The position numbers were made by a program, and so were the translations under genes. A model generated the notes under the pieces. It had not been told where the DNA came from, did not search any database, and saw only the letters and a program-made list of their open reading frames with translations. Positions 45,079 through 55,436 of a DNA stretch of 64,000 nt are shown here, piece by piece. Position 1 is the stretch's first letter, and every line of letters begins with the position of its first letter. The stretch spans positions 1 through 64,000 of the forward strand of contig JAMKCH010001598.1 in NCBI GenBank assembly GCA_023653785.1, read 5' to 3'. The DNA is from Ophioderma brevispina (taxonomy: Eukaryota > Echinodermata > Ophiuroidea > Amphilepidida > Ophiodermatidae).

Positions 45079-45291
45079 AATGCAGTATGGTTTCCCTCCC
45101 CAACCTGGCGGCTGGTCTCACATGTGGCGTGTTGGACTCCTGTCTGGGGGCACGGTGCTGTGTGGAAATGGATCTGCGCATCACCCAACTATTAGTGGAT
45201 GTGTCTGCTTATTTTGATGCCTGTACATATACTTTGAATATGCAAGTTGGTGAATGGGAGTTGAGCTGGCCCTTGTTCACGTACCAGTGGG
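45079..45291 (+). CDS. Repeat-protein gene, module A exon, repeat 3
   Basis: A clean 213-nt exon (acceptor TTTCATTTCAG, donor TGGG|GTAAGT), phase 1 at both ends, and the best-preserved A module. The peptide begins CSMVSLPNLAAGLTCGVLDS and continues CLGARCCVEMDLRITQLLV, then FDACTYTLNMQVGEWELSW and PLFTYQWG. There are seven cysteines including a CC pair, suggesting disulphide bonding outside the cell (inference). Conserved positions across five A exons: SLPxL, CLGxxCC, DACxYxL, the W before the LF, and the closing WG. No family name is recognised. Confidence 0.82.
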
Positions 45292-45642
45292 GTAAGTTTT
45301 ATGCTCTGTGGTGTATTGTGTGCTGCTGTGGAAACTGTTGGATATACCTCTGTGTAATATTGCTCAGAACTAGTCTAGTTTCAAGACTTTTTTGAGGGAT
45401 TATAGAGCTTTATTCAGTCAGGTATATTATCCCTCATTGAAGTCTTGACACTGACTAGGTCAATGGACTATTACATGGAGGAATGACCAAACATTTCTGC
45501 ATTTGCATTTCATCAAGGCTTCACTTTATTTTTAGTTTGCTAGAGTCCTGAGTCCCTGTGTACACCATGTGCTACAGCACTCTCTCTCTCCATTAGGTAC
45601 TGTATAATTGAAGCCTTTTTGCAATTATTTTCTGTGTTTAAA
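45292..45642. other. Intron, nothing recognised
   Basis: No supported feature between the module A donor and the foldback repeat. Confidence 0.4.
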
Positions 45643-45814
45643 GGTTAATAACTGTGCACTAGCTGCTTTGAGGTCATTGTTTTAAATCTAAGGGATTTGA
45701 TTTGCTCCCAAAGAATTGTCCCGAAGGGCGTAGCCCGAGGGAAATTCCAAGGAACCAAACCAAATCCCGATTTAAAACAATGACTGAAAGATAGGTAGCG
45801 CAAAGTTATTAACC
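45643..45814. repeat. Foldback inverted repeat
   Basis: GGTTAATAACTGTGCACTAG on the left and GGTTAATAACTTTGCGCTAC on the opposite strand at the right end open a nearly complete palindrome. It continues through TCATTGTTTTAAAT (both arms) to a GC-rich centre (TCCCGAAGGGCGTAGCCCGA). Such a structure would form a long hairpin. It may be a foldback MITE. Confidence 0.75.
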
Positions 45815-46089
45815 TCATTCATAACCATTGAGATTAAGAAATAATTAAATCAAAAATAAATATTTTATTGTAGAAATGCCCATGTGGTTCCTGAATTTCA
45901 CGGTCATCCCATTTCGTGTCTTCATCATCCCCGTATGCAATCGAACATTCCAGTGGACACTTTATTGTTGTTTACCAATCACGAACATCGGCCACGCGTT
46001 GTTCTTATATGGGCAGCTCGCACGTATTTGACGCACGCGATAGTGGGAACATCATATGCGGAGGTCATTATAAAGCATATTATTAAATA

Positions 46090-46370
46090 CGCCATCATTG
46101 TTTAGGGAATGTGGGGAGTTGTTGCAAGGGAAAAGATATCCTTTGAAGATGAAAGGAATGGTGTATAAGAGTTGTGTGAGATCAGTGATGCTGTATGAGA
46201 GCGAGACGTGGTGTCTGAGCGAAAATGAGATGGGGATTCTGAAGAGGACAGAGAGAGCAATGATAAGAGCGATGTGTGGGGTGAAGTTGATAGATAGGAT
46301 GAATGGTGTACGTTGGTATGGGCTTGTGTTGAGGAAGGATGATGAGCATGCCTTAAAGAAGAACCCGTAC
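46090..46370 (+). pseudogene. LINE reverse transcriptase C-terminal fragment, 5' part
   Basis: The reading frame gives KMKGMVYKSCVRSVMLYESE, WCLSENEMGILKRTERAMIR and AMCGVKLIDRM, then GVRWYGLVLRKDDEHAL. These are the hallmark sequences downstream of the catalytic palm in a widespread class of metazoan non-LTR retrotransposons (clade not assigned). About 20 residues usually found between DRM and GVRWYG are missing. The fragment is cut by a MITE and resumes at 46802. Confidence 0.8.
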
Positions 46371-46797
46371 AACGAATAATATTATACAATATACTCTATA
46401 AAATAATTACTGACTGCATATCGAGTGGTTTCGTTGAAAACGGAATTATATTAACCATAACAATGAATTAAAACCATCTAGTCTGACCATGTGCTATTTA
46501 AAATTTGCGCTATTGTATAACATGTTATGCGATATGGTCGGCACGTTTGCGTCATACATGCCATAGGAAATGCACATTATGAAAGCGTCACGTGAGAAGG
46601 TGTATGACGCTACTGTGGCCGTCCAGTATCCCTTAAACAGACAAGTATCCCATAAACTAGCGCGAATTTCAAATAGCACATTGGTCAGACAAAATGTTTT
46701 AATTCATTTTTATGGTTAGTAAATTCCGTTTTCCCATGAAACCACTCGATAGGTGTTCAATAATTATTTTATAGCGTATATTGATAAGTTATTGTTA
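46371..46797. mobile_element. MITE with ~120-bp inverted repeats inserted in the LINE
   Basis: Long terminal inverted repeats share CTATAAAATAATTA, ATCGAGTGGTTTC, AAAACGGAAT, AACCATAA and GTCTGACCA in order, on opposite strands, over about 120 bases. GTAC flanks both sides (46367-46370 and 46798-46801), a probable 4-bp target duplication. The LINE sequence is continuous if the element is removed. Confidence 0.85.
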
Positions 46798-46801
46798 GTA
46801 C

Positions 46802-47040
46802 GGTTCTCCTTAAGAAGGCGCCTTTGAGTTCGACGGTGGGGGTGGAAGGTTCGATGAGGAGGGGACGTCCAAACAAAGACACGGAAGAAGAAAGTGAGGA
46901 GGAGAGTAGGAGGGTTGCGTGAGGATGGAGGGCCGGGTGAAGTGGGAAGGAGAGAAAAAGGGCGGTTGCTGCCAGTGTGAGGTGAATATGGCCACCCCCA
47001 TTTAAGGGGACAAACCCGGAGATTTAAAAACTTTGGATTT
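46802..47040 (+). pseudogene. LINE C-terminus and 3' tail, continued after the MITE
   Basis: Decayed sequence corresponding to the Arg/Lys/Glu-rich LINE C-terminus is followed by GTGTGAGGTGAATATGGCC, GGGGACAAACCCGGAGATTT and ACTTTGGATTTACTAACTAC. This 3' tail matches those at 17.7, 37.4, 39.3 and 39.6 kb. Confidence 0.7.
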
Positions 47041-47559
47041 ACTAACTACTACTGATTGTGAGCTTTAATGACCTGAGTTGCATTAGCATCTTTACACCAG
47101 AGTGAAAAAAGCGCGTATATAATGTCCTCACTCGGCCGGCACGGAAATGGCGTTGGGGGTGCTGCCTGGAAGAGGGAGGGGGACTATGCCTGGCCTCAGA
47201 TGACAAGTCAGCCAAGCCAGAGGCGAGACTTGGGGTCTGAACAAGAAAAGGGCACCGTGCGGTGCCGGGGGCTCCGGGCGGAGCCCTTGGTGCTGCTGGG
47301 CTGCGCTTGCGTGGAGCTTGCGTGTGTGCTTGGGAGCATGTTGGGTCCGGGGCTGAAGCACTTGACGCCCTGCATCTTGGGGACAGGCATGCTGCTGCCT
47401 GGGAGGCCTGAGGGAGTGGAACGAATAAGAAAGCTACCCCACCTCTATAAGAATCAAAGGTGTGAAACAACCGAAGAGCGCTCTTGTGACACATGGTTTC
47501 AGCACTTTAGTTCTCTGCTTGGCAGGCGTTCGGAAATGACAAAAACTTGATGAACCTTT
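47041..47559. other. GC-rich stretch, possibly 5' LINE sequence
   Basis: GC-richer than the neighbourhood, with open frames on both strands but no recognised motif. It directly precedes the next LINE fragment and could be its decayed upstream part. Confidence 0.3.
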
Positions 47560-49150
47560 CTTCATCACAAGTTATTGCAGACACCCTCACATCCGGCACT
47601 GGAACCTTTCACTTATATGGAGGAGCTAATTCATGAAGAAACTGAAGAACAGCAAGACACCATGTCCTGGTCCCGACAACATTCCGGCAGTGGTCTGGAG
47701 GGGGTCATGTTCCATGGTCAACTGTTAGAATTTGTAATCACACCTACAGGGAAACAAACCAGCTGCCTTATTCAACATCATCATCATTCCTTCTGCCGGA
47801 AGAGAGAGGGGCGGCCTTCCAGCAGCCCCACAAACGCAGAGAATTACACTGTCACCAATGGCCTCTAAGATCTACAACTCCAAGCTGCTCAAACAGAATC
47901 ATCCTTCACATAGATCCCATTCTCGGGACGGAGCCGGAGCGGGTTTTGCAAAGGCAGATCAACACTGCCTGGGTGCTGCCCTAGGGGGGAGGCTCATGGG
48001 GGAGAATGGCAATGTTGAGAATACAAGAGAAAGCTGCAATTGGTTCGTCAGATTTTTCCAGGGATTTTGACAGTGTAACAGTCGGTGTTAGTGCTGCATG
48101 TTCTGCAAACTGCGGGTTTTGTCCGGATGGGACTTGTCGCGGGCGATTTGCACGTAATGCTGTGATGGCCCATTGTGGCTTTGTGCAGGCCAATGGATTG
48201 GGCCCGCAGGGGTTCCTGGCAGCTGCTGGAGTCCTCCAGGGGGATGCTCTTGCTCCCTAACTCTTTGTAGTCGTGGTTGAATTGCCGTCCTCAGACAGGG
48301 TCTTGACTCATGGACGACGGGGGACTCACCATCGGGCCCGGGCGTTCCGGACGTTGCGTGGGTCGTCTCTCCCCGGCCTTGGCTGCGCAGGTGATCTGGC
48401 TCTGACAGCTGATCTGATATGTGGTGGCCAGAATCTACTAGCATCACATTGTATGCTGCAGGCAAAGTCGTCCTACTTCTAAATGCCAAGAAGACTGAAA
48501 TGTATACTGTCGGTGAGAAAGAGGACGGTCCGTCGGCCATGTCTGCGCAGGCAGATGGTGGCCAACTCTAAGAGGTCAGGGACTTCACGTATCTAGGGTC
48601 CTATGGGCCGACAGCGGGAAAGACTTCCCTGTCACGCAAAGACAAGCTTTGAATGCCCTGCGGTAAACTGCGCCACTTGTGGCAATCTGGTATCGGCCAA
48701 TTCAACCAAGCTGAAATTCTTTAGAGCCTGTGTATAGAGTATCCTTTTATATGGATCTGAGACCTGGACGCATGAAGAAAGAGCTACAGGATAGACTGGA
48801 TGGCACCTACACCAGCTTCTTATGCTGAGTACAAACCATATCCTGGCGTGAGCACAAACCAAAGCACAGATGATATGGAATATCCCTCCAATTTTCATCT
48901 CTGTTGCCCACGCCGTGCACTATTTGTGCCGGTCACTGTCATCGTGCGATTGACCAATGGTCTCATACGTCGCGTGATGGAAGTAACATGCCAAAAAGGG
49001 TCGCGCCCCTTTAACTACATTGATGTGTTTAGCTCGAGACATCCAGCGGGATCCATCTGGCATCCCACCCTGATTGACAAACAGGACTTTGGGCGCTACA
49101 TGGTGAACGATCATCTCGGCTGGCGGCCCTGTTCGATAGATAGAGTCGAA
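47560..49150 (+). pseudogene. LINE reverse transcriptase pseudogene
   Basis: Reading across several frameshifts gives the ordered RT landmarks. They are KNSKTPCPGPDNIPAVVWRG (finger), NRPHID/LGTEPERV-like (DPIL motif), DFSRDFDSV (first catalytic Asp region), AAGVLQGDALAP, ADDLALTADL-like (a degenerate FADD box near 48395), GKVVLLLNAKKTEMYTVG, EVRDFTYLGS, SILLYGSETW and NISWREHKTKAQIYGNIPP. The + strand order and spacing are those of a non-LTR reverse transcriptase plus its C-terminal region. Its C-terminal tail differs from the 46 kb LINE, so it is a second family. Multiple frameshifts and stops make it non-functional. Confidence 0.8.
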
Positions 49151-50514
49151 TGTGATTGAAGGCATCATTGTGCCTATTCATGATGTTATGAATTTTCTTT
49201 ATTTCCCATGTAAATCTTCTGTACTACCCTGGGAACTGATTGACAAAGACGATGCCTTATCAGCCAAATGTGGTGTGACACTCTGGCGGCGTTTGTATTG
49301 GCATCCACGTGACAGATAACATTTGCACTTGCCATTATGACACAAATATTTAAATAAGACATGGTACATTGGTATTGATTCTCAAACCTTAGAAAAAAAT
49401 TTGTCTCCAACACCAACCCACATAGCCCTGTGAAATTCATGTCATTTTGCCTTTTAGCACTACACAATCAGCCCATTTTTACTTCTGTATATTAATAATA
49501 TAATAATTAAATACTGACATTTGTAATAGTGCCTTATTCAAAGGATTTCCAAAGCACTGTTGCCTATTTTATTATTACGCTTTAGTATTTTAGGTTGCCA
49601 GATGAAAATTTGCATATTAACTGCTTACCCCCCACCCCATGGGCAGGAGCCAAAAATATCTGAAAAAGCAGCTCTATGTCTTGGTCGTTATAATCTCCTG
49701 AGAACAAGTTGCTGCTTTTTTTGTGACCAGGAGTCATATAATATTATTATAATTGCTAAAGAACAAAATTACACCCATTTTCATAAATTTCTTCTGCTTA
49801 TTCTGAAGTCATTCCCAGAGGCTGTAGTAGAAGGTTGCACACCACCAAATCAATGCCATTGTTTGATGTACAAAATGGCCCTAATTAAAACAATCATTTC
49901 TCATTAACGAAGTGACTCAGTCACTTAAATTATGCATTACCTTGGACTGCTTGACCTCTGCATCCATTCAGCAAGAAGAATCCATAAGTTGATCACGGAT
50001 TTTTCGAGCTACTGAAGCATGAAGAAAACGATGAGTTCCGATCCCCTTTGAAACTGTGTGGTCTTCTATTCAAAATATTCCTCTGGGGTGGGTGTAAAAT
50101 TAGTACTGTAATTACTCAGTACTAAGCCTCACACACTTTTTTGTCTTGATATTGTGCTGATTTTTTGGTAGCTTTAAAATAATTTCTGACAAAATAATGG
50201 CCCAGGAAGTTCCAGTTTCTACTATTTTTCAATGTTAACTTAGATCTTGTCACTTTTTTTTACCTTTTTTCATTTCCTTTCCCCAAACACTTTCGGCCAT
50301 AGGGTGCCAGACCAGATCTATTTAGTGGTGTGGAATCAATAAAGCACCAGCTCCACCTGGTCCCCTTTTTTTCTGTGCCCCGGGTGAAAATAGTTGCCAG
50401 ACCTTAGTATAAAAATCGAACAACGCCCAGCTAATAAAAAGCCTGTGAATGGGCTAAGAATGCGATAAAGAAATCTCACATAGCACTTTGCTATAGCTTT
50501 GGGACTAAAAAGTC
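49151..50514. other. Intron, nothing recognised
   Basis: AT-rich. The long frame at 49560-49907 has no splice border or protein character. Confidence 0.45.
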
Positions 50515-50980
50515 TGAGAAAAAAAAATGTTCTATATATTTTAGAAGTGGTGGGCCTTTATGCATGAACCTATGACAAAGCAAAACCCAATCAACGCACA
50601 CGAGGATCAAGTAAATGATACAATCAGAAAAAGTGATAAGACAAATATTATATAGAGGCTCAGAGAAACTGGCGAGCATTGAATTAAATAAAGACAAAAA
50701 ATACACTGTCTCAAACCCGGTCCTCTTGCTTGCTAGGCTTGAGATCAACCACTGGACCACAGAGGACTGTGTTTACGTGGATACTGGAGAAATGAGCTCT
50801 AATGTACTTCTGTCTTTATTTGAGAGTTTCAAGCGGCCGTAATTATATTATATATTTTAGAAGTGGTGGGCCTTTATGCATGATTCTAGCAGAACCTATG
50901 ATGAAGCGAAACCCAATCAACACGCGAGGATCAAGTAAATGATACAATCCGAGAAAGTGATAACAAAACAAATTTTCTCT
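50515..50980. repeat. Direct duplication (~110 bp) flanking a tRNA-like insert
   Basis: 50535-50640 and 50858-50980 are near-identical: TTTTAGAAGTGGTGGGCCTT, AACCCAATCAACRC-like sequence and GAGGATCAAGTAAATGATAC are shared. The intervening segment holds a tRNA-like sequence on the minus strand (about 50705-50772): GTGGTCCAGTGGTTGATCTC as A-box region and CCGGGTTTGAGAC as B box. It is probably a SINE insertion plus a local duplication just upstream of the module B exon. Confidence 0.6.
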
Positions 50981-50995
50981 TGTATTCTCTCACAG

Positions 50996-51202
50996 GTCAA
51001 CAGGAAACTCACATGGTAGGGAAGGCCATTGGATTGCGGTTCAGAGTCGACAAGGATCCAAATGGCGGATTCCTGCTGGACTTTGGTATATCACTCTGCC
51101 TTCCTGAAGAAAAAAACTGTATCATGCCGACAAGAAATATTCTCTCAGAGACCATGATTCCTAGTGTAGAATGTGATCCCAGTGCCCTGCCAAAGATAAA
51201 AG
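50996..51202 (+). CDS. Repeat-protein gene, module B exon, repeat 3
   Basis: A clean 207-nt exon (acceptor TCTCTCACAG, donor AAAAG|GTAAAT), phase 1 at both ends. Its first two bases complete the Gly codon left open by the module A donor at 45291. Peptide: QQETHMVGKAIGLRFRVDKD, then GGFLLDFGISLCLPEEKNC, then VECDPSALPKIK. The alignment with the 42147 exon is residue by residue (RVDKDPxxxFxLDFGxxxCxPxxxxC ... C ... LP). Three Cys are conserved in place. Probably extracellular and beta-rich by inference. Confidence 0.8.
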
Positions 51203-51299
51203 GTAAATGGCTTCATGTTTTGACAGGGAAGAACAACCTAGGGAATTGACAGTGACTCAGCGAAGTGTTGACACCCCTGGGCGCCACTATTGGAAAGCA

Positions 51300-51460
51300 T
51301 TTTATTTTTCACATTTGTCCATTGATTTTCATGACACTTGGATACAATGGTCCATGGGTAGTGTGCCACATGTTGGTGACCTCATGTGACTTTTGTCCCC
51401 ATTTCCAAACTGCAACGGCAGACGACACATGCATTCCGTGAACCCTGTATTTTTTCCAGT
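51300..51460 (+). repeat. Dispersed repeat adjacent to exon, copy 2
   Basis: Matches 41930-42095 (TTTTCATGACACTTGGATAC, TTGGTGACCTCATGTGAC, AACGGCAGACGACACATGC). It sits between module B and module C exons. Confidence 0.7.
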
Positions 51461-51498
51461 TAAGGCTGTTACTTTGATTTTGTTAATGTCATTCACAG

Positions 51499-51587
51499 AT
51501 GGATCACTGACAGAATTTGCCAAACAAGTTGGAACTAATTTGGTAGGAGCAGGAGTGGATGCAGCACTTAGAGTTGTTCACCTTGAT
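51499..51587 (+). CDS. Repeat-protein gene, module C exon (first part), repeat 3
   Basis: An 89-nt exon (acceptor GTCATTCACAG, donor CTTGAT|GTAAGT). The first two bases join the G of the previous exon to give Asp, then GSLTEFAKQVGTNLVGAGVD and AALRVVHLD. It matches the helical part of module C at 44777 (FxxxVGxxxxxxAVxxxL). It ends in phase 0, unlike the unsplit C exon. Confidence 0.75.
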
Positions 51588-52450
51588 GTAAGTGTTTTGA
51601 TTGCATATGTTATGTCAAATCAGTCTGAATTATTTCTAAATTGCAATGCTGGGACATGCGCAATATACATGTTTTAATGTGTACAAAAATGGAAACGTCA
51701 CTGTACATTTAGAAATTTTATTCCATATGTTTAAATTTATATTCAGAAAAAAAAACTAACTGCTTTTTCAGTATTTTAATTACTGAAATCAATTTTCACC
51801 AAAAATATACACCATCAGTGAAAAATAAGTAAAGTTAGAAGTTCCAGGACTACTTTTTTTATCCCATTACCGGGACCTGTGCTAGGCAATTTCCTGGGCC
51901 TCGCACACCAAGGACTTTAGCGATACAGATTGGCAATTACTGATCTCCAATCGGCAAACTTGTGTGGGCAGACCAGCTGATATCGGGTTGCAGTTTCAAT
52001 GATAAACAGCCTCGAGGCAAGACATTATGTCTACAAATCTCAAGCAGGCTCCGGACAGAATTGCTATGTCTCACTAGCTTTCAGCAATGGTTCACCTTCA
52101 TTGCACTAAAACAATGGAACCACTGAAGCGAATATGTGCTAGAAGTAGCCCAAAGTCTGGGCTAAGGGTTAACCCTGTGTGTGTGCTGAGTTCTAGTATG
52201 CCTTCTGTATAACAATGTGGTGCTTCAAAATAATACAGAAGTAGTGCCTGTAGTGACTTGTTGTTTCTATGATCATTTGGGATATTTAACTGCTTTATCC
52301 AGATTAAAAACATAAGTTGATATAAACAGGGGAAAGAGCAGTGAGTTAATATTGCCTAACATTCCATTCATTCTGTTCCATTCTTTACTTCTTCGCCTAT
52401 TGATTGGTTTACCTCAAGTTTTGGTTTGCCCATTTGTCTATTTTCACCAG
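51588..52450. other. Intron inside module C, nothing recognised
   Basis: AT-rich. No element with borders identified. Confidence 0.4.
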
Positions 52451-52514
52451 GGTGTAGTTGATGCCGATGATGTATGTGAGAGACCGCAAGTTGTTCAAGA
52501 TGGATGGTACAGAG
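52451..52514 (+). CDS. Repeat-protein gene, module C exon (second part), repeat 3
   Basis: A 64-nt exon (acceptor TTTTCACCAG, donor AGAG|GTTAGT) read in phase 0: GVVDADDVCERPQVVQDGWY then R. It corresponds to the linker with one Cys at the end of the unsplit C module. The single base left (G) combines with AA of the next exon to give Glu before the first Cys of module A at 55437, so reading frame is preserved across three introns here. Confidence 0.72.
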
Positions 52515-52919
52515 GTTAGTTCATAAATCAAGATTTTTGCTCACCAAATGATTACTAATTTTATCCACCCGGCTTTAGCTAAGAAATTTAAAGGGTGGTA
52601 ACATATTCTGTCTTTTTGTATGTAGGATGTATGTTTATTTGGTTAGGTTTTATGTAAAGGGTTATAACGTGACGATTCTGACTTTAATATCAACCAAACT
52701 TGGTCATTATATGTAGGTTATCACATGGTGCTATTATCCATTTCATTCTATGCCATGGGGTCCCCATGGGTCTCTCATAGAGTGAGAGAAGGGAAATGTC
52801 AAAAAGTCAACATTATAGTTATTCTTTTCCCAAACAAGTCACTACTTCCCCGTGTCCAATCCAAGGCGCCAGGGATGCCCCATGGTAATGTGTCGTCATC
52901 TTAGAATGGAAAAAAATGC
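52515..52919. other. Intron, nothing recognised
   Basis: No supported feature. Confidence 0.4.
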
Positions 52920-52924
52920 AAAGT

Positions 52925-53850
52925 TAAGGGACACAATGGGTGAAAAAATATTCAGATATAATAATTACCCTTACTAAAATCACTCCCAAATTTGAAAACA
53001 ATTAGGTGTTACATTTTGTAAAAAAATAAAGTAACTATAGTATTTTCCTATAAGCTTCACTTCACAGCCAAGGATTCTGACATTACTGCCACATTTTATC
53101 AAACACTTGAAAAGCATGCAGTCATCAGCTTACATCCCATGGTGTTAGTGTATATTGCTAATTCCAGTTAATCAACCTTTCACACTTGTCAGATCAATTA
53201 TCTTTCAAGCCTGCGTACAAGCACTTCGGAGATTCTGGCCCGAATTCATACTCCAGGACCATGACCAGTCCTTATTATCTCTAGGCAGCTCATTCATATT
53301 TTTCTACTTCCATGTTTCAGGTTTCTGTTGAGCCACACTCTGATGTTTTGTGATTCCAATCTCCCAATCTAAATACAATAAATCTAAACGAAATTTTTTT
53401 GTCCTGGCGTGTGCTTCGAACCCACGACCTTTAGATAACACGACTAGCGCCCACAGACATCACCCATACGCAATCCGAGCCGGCAAGGAAGTCGTTCCTT
53501 TTGTAATACTCAGTATAAACATACGGAATAAAGCGCACACATATAATGAATCATCGTCCCTATTAGATGAGTGAAAAAATACTCTGCTCTCCTGGAGCAT
53601 GATTTCCGGGCCAAAATCTCCAAGAATCGAAGTACAATGTCTGGATCCCATGCAATCTGAATGTTTGATTGTGTCACAAAAACAAATCTAGATATGCTGT
53701 AAATTCTGGCAGGGTGTCCAACACCATTGATTTTCCATGGCAAAATTGTAACAACTGCCACAAACTCTTGCTGATTTTTACTGTTTTACAGAAGTAAACA
53801 CCAAAATTGTTTTTACCAAATTACACATCAAATTTGGTCATTTTGTAATA
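52925..53850 (+). repeat. Dispersed repeat, copy 2 (interrupted)
   Basis: Matches 20655-21085 in two blocks, 52925-53205 and 53650-53805, with the same order of words (CTGACATTACTGCCACATTT, TTAATCAACCTTTCACA, CTAGATATGCTGTAAATTCT, GTAAACACCAAAATTG). The gap holds the inserted element at 53215-53637. Confidence 0.65.
53215..53637. mobile_element. MITE-like insertion with tRNA-like core
   Basis: Terminal inverted repeats GGAGATTCTGGCCCGAATTC (left) and GGAGATTTTGGCCCGGAAAT (right, other strand) continue to CTCCAGGA in both. GTAC is near each edge. Inside, on the minus strand (53395-53500), GGTCGTGGGTTCGAAGCAC is a B-box-like sequence with GCGCTAGTCGTG upstream, as in tRNA-derived repeats. The element interrupts the dispersed repeat exactly. 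Confidence 0.65.
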
Positions 53851-53882
53851 CCCTCCAAATAAGTGAAGGAAGTCATTGTTAA

Positions 53883-54598
53883 AGGTGCAACGAGAGATTT
53901 TTAACATTCAGGTGTCCCTAAAAAATCAAAAGTAATCGGATTTTTTGGCCTGATGTAAAGCTTCCCATCAAAAATATCCCATCTGAAGGATTAAGCTGAT
54001 AAATGTTTCTTTGGCCAAAAAATGTGAAATTTTTTAATTTTGTATAGGATCAAATACTAAAATTCAGCATATGGTTTTACATTGAAATATAAGCAAATCA
54101 AAAACAACCTTTTTCCGCTGATTTAAAGTTGCACGAAGAGATTTGAGACACCCAAATATTGTGTCCTCATAGATTTCATATAGAATAGACCCTCAATATA
54201 TTTCTTACCTTGTATTTGGCTATAGATTCTTAAAGAGAAAACCATGATTTTTGATTTGCGTAGTATTTTAGTATAAAAACATAGGCTGAATTTGTATTTG
54301 CTCCTATAATCGAAATGAGAATTTTTCACAATTTTTCTGTCCCAAAAAACTTTTGCAGCTTAACAAAACCCTTTCAGATGGGGTTATTTTTGATGGAAAG
54401 CCTATACATCAGGAACAAAAATCAGTACTCTTTTCGATTTTTAGGGACACCCGATATGTGAAATCTCTCGTTGCACCGTTAACGACATTCTGTAGCCAAA
54501 ACAAGGTTAAGAAATCTATTAGTGTCCAATCTGTATGAAATTACTATGTGACACAATATTTTGGGTGCCTCAAAATCTCTCCGAGTCTCGTTGCACCT
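53883..54598. mobile_element. TTAA-punctuated interleaved inverted-repeat array
   Basis: Four segments are separated by TTAA: a (53883-54122), b (54127-54229), a' (54234-54478) and b' (54483-54598), with TTAA also at both outer ends. a' is the inverse of a (GGTGCAACGAGAGATTT, GGTGTCCCTAAAAA, CCATCAAAAATA, GCAAATCAAAAA). b' is the inverse of b (CACCCAAATATTGTGTC, ATTTCATA, TTTCTTACCTTG, GGCTATAGA). All ends start GGTGCAACGA-like. A simple foldback would read a b b' a', so the order here is interleaved. TTAA duplications suggest piggyBac-type mobilisation. Confidence 0.85.
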
Positions 54599-54602
54599 TT
54601 AA

Positions 54603-55436
54603 GATAGTGCGAAAGCAGGCGACTTGCGGTTGGAAAACCATCAGGACATACTAGTGGCTTGAGAACCACCTTTCCCTTTCAAATGAGTCTTTTTCAACCA
54701 TGAATTGGAGCTATTGTACAAATTTGTGTCCAAATGCTTTGCTCTCAATGGTTTTACAAAATAGCTGACTCTGATTTCGAGTCTTGACATCCCTTTTTTA
54801 TTTATAAAAAAAAAGACAAAATTTAAAGGAACTGACCGGTTTTTTATCTTGATTGAATAACCTTGAACCCAGAGCTGTAATCTGTAAGTTTCCCCGATAT
54901 ATCAATCCATTTTTGTGTTGATAGGTAAAAAAATTTAAATGATTTTGGTGAGATCCAAAGAGTACTCCTGTAAATTTAATATTGGGTCAACATAAAGTGG
55001 GGCAAATTTTTTGCTCATAACATCCAAACCAACATAATTTAGTGTTTAGATTTCACACTGTAAAGAAAGATTGTAAGTCAGACGCATTCTGGAAAAAGTG
55101 GCGGGAACTGGGAACCTGGTTCCCAGGAAATTTTCATCACTATACCGGGAATTTTTGACCAGGAAGACGATAGAGAGGAGAAGAAAAAAATAAAGGGGGC
55201 AAAAGCGAAACGAAAGAGAGGCATTTTTTAGTGTCGAGGGAAAGAATCTTCTCCTAAAATTTTGCTTCCATAGGAAATTTGCATTTTTTTCCAGCCGTAG
55301 TCAGACCCCAAAATTTTTGACTACTTCTGTAGGAAACGAGTTCTGGGGAAGTCGTATTAGCAATTGGGGGAATTGGGGCCATGGGCCTTTAAAGTAAAAT
55401 AACTGATTTTTAATATTTTTTCCCAGAATGCCCCAC
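54603..55436. other. Intron, nothing recognised
   Basis: AT-rich, with no bordered repeats recognised. Confidence 0.4.

Noticed and set aside
47042..47494. 150-codon minus-strand frame rich in Ala/Pro/Arg/Ser
   Set aside because: GC-rich non-homologous frame overlapping frames on the other strand; no motif or splice support.
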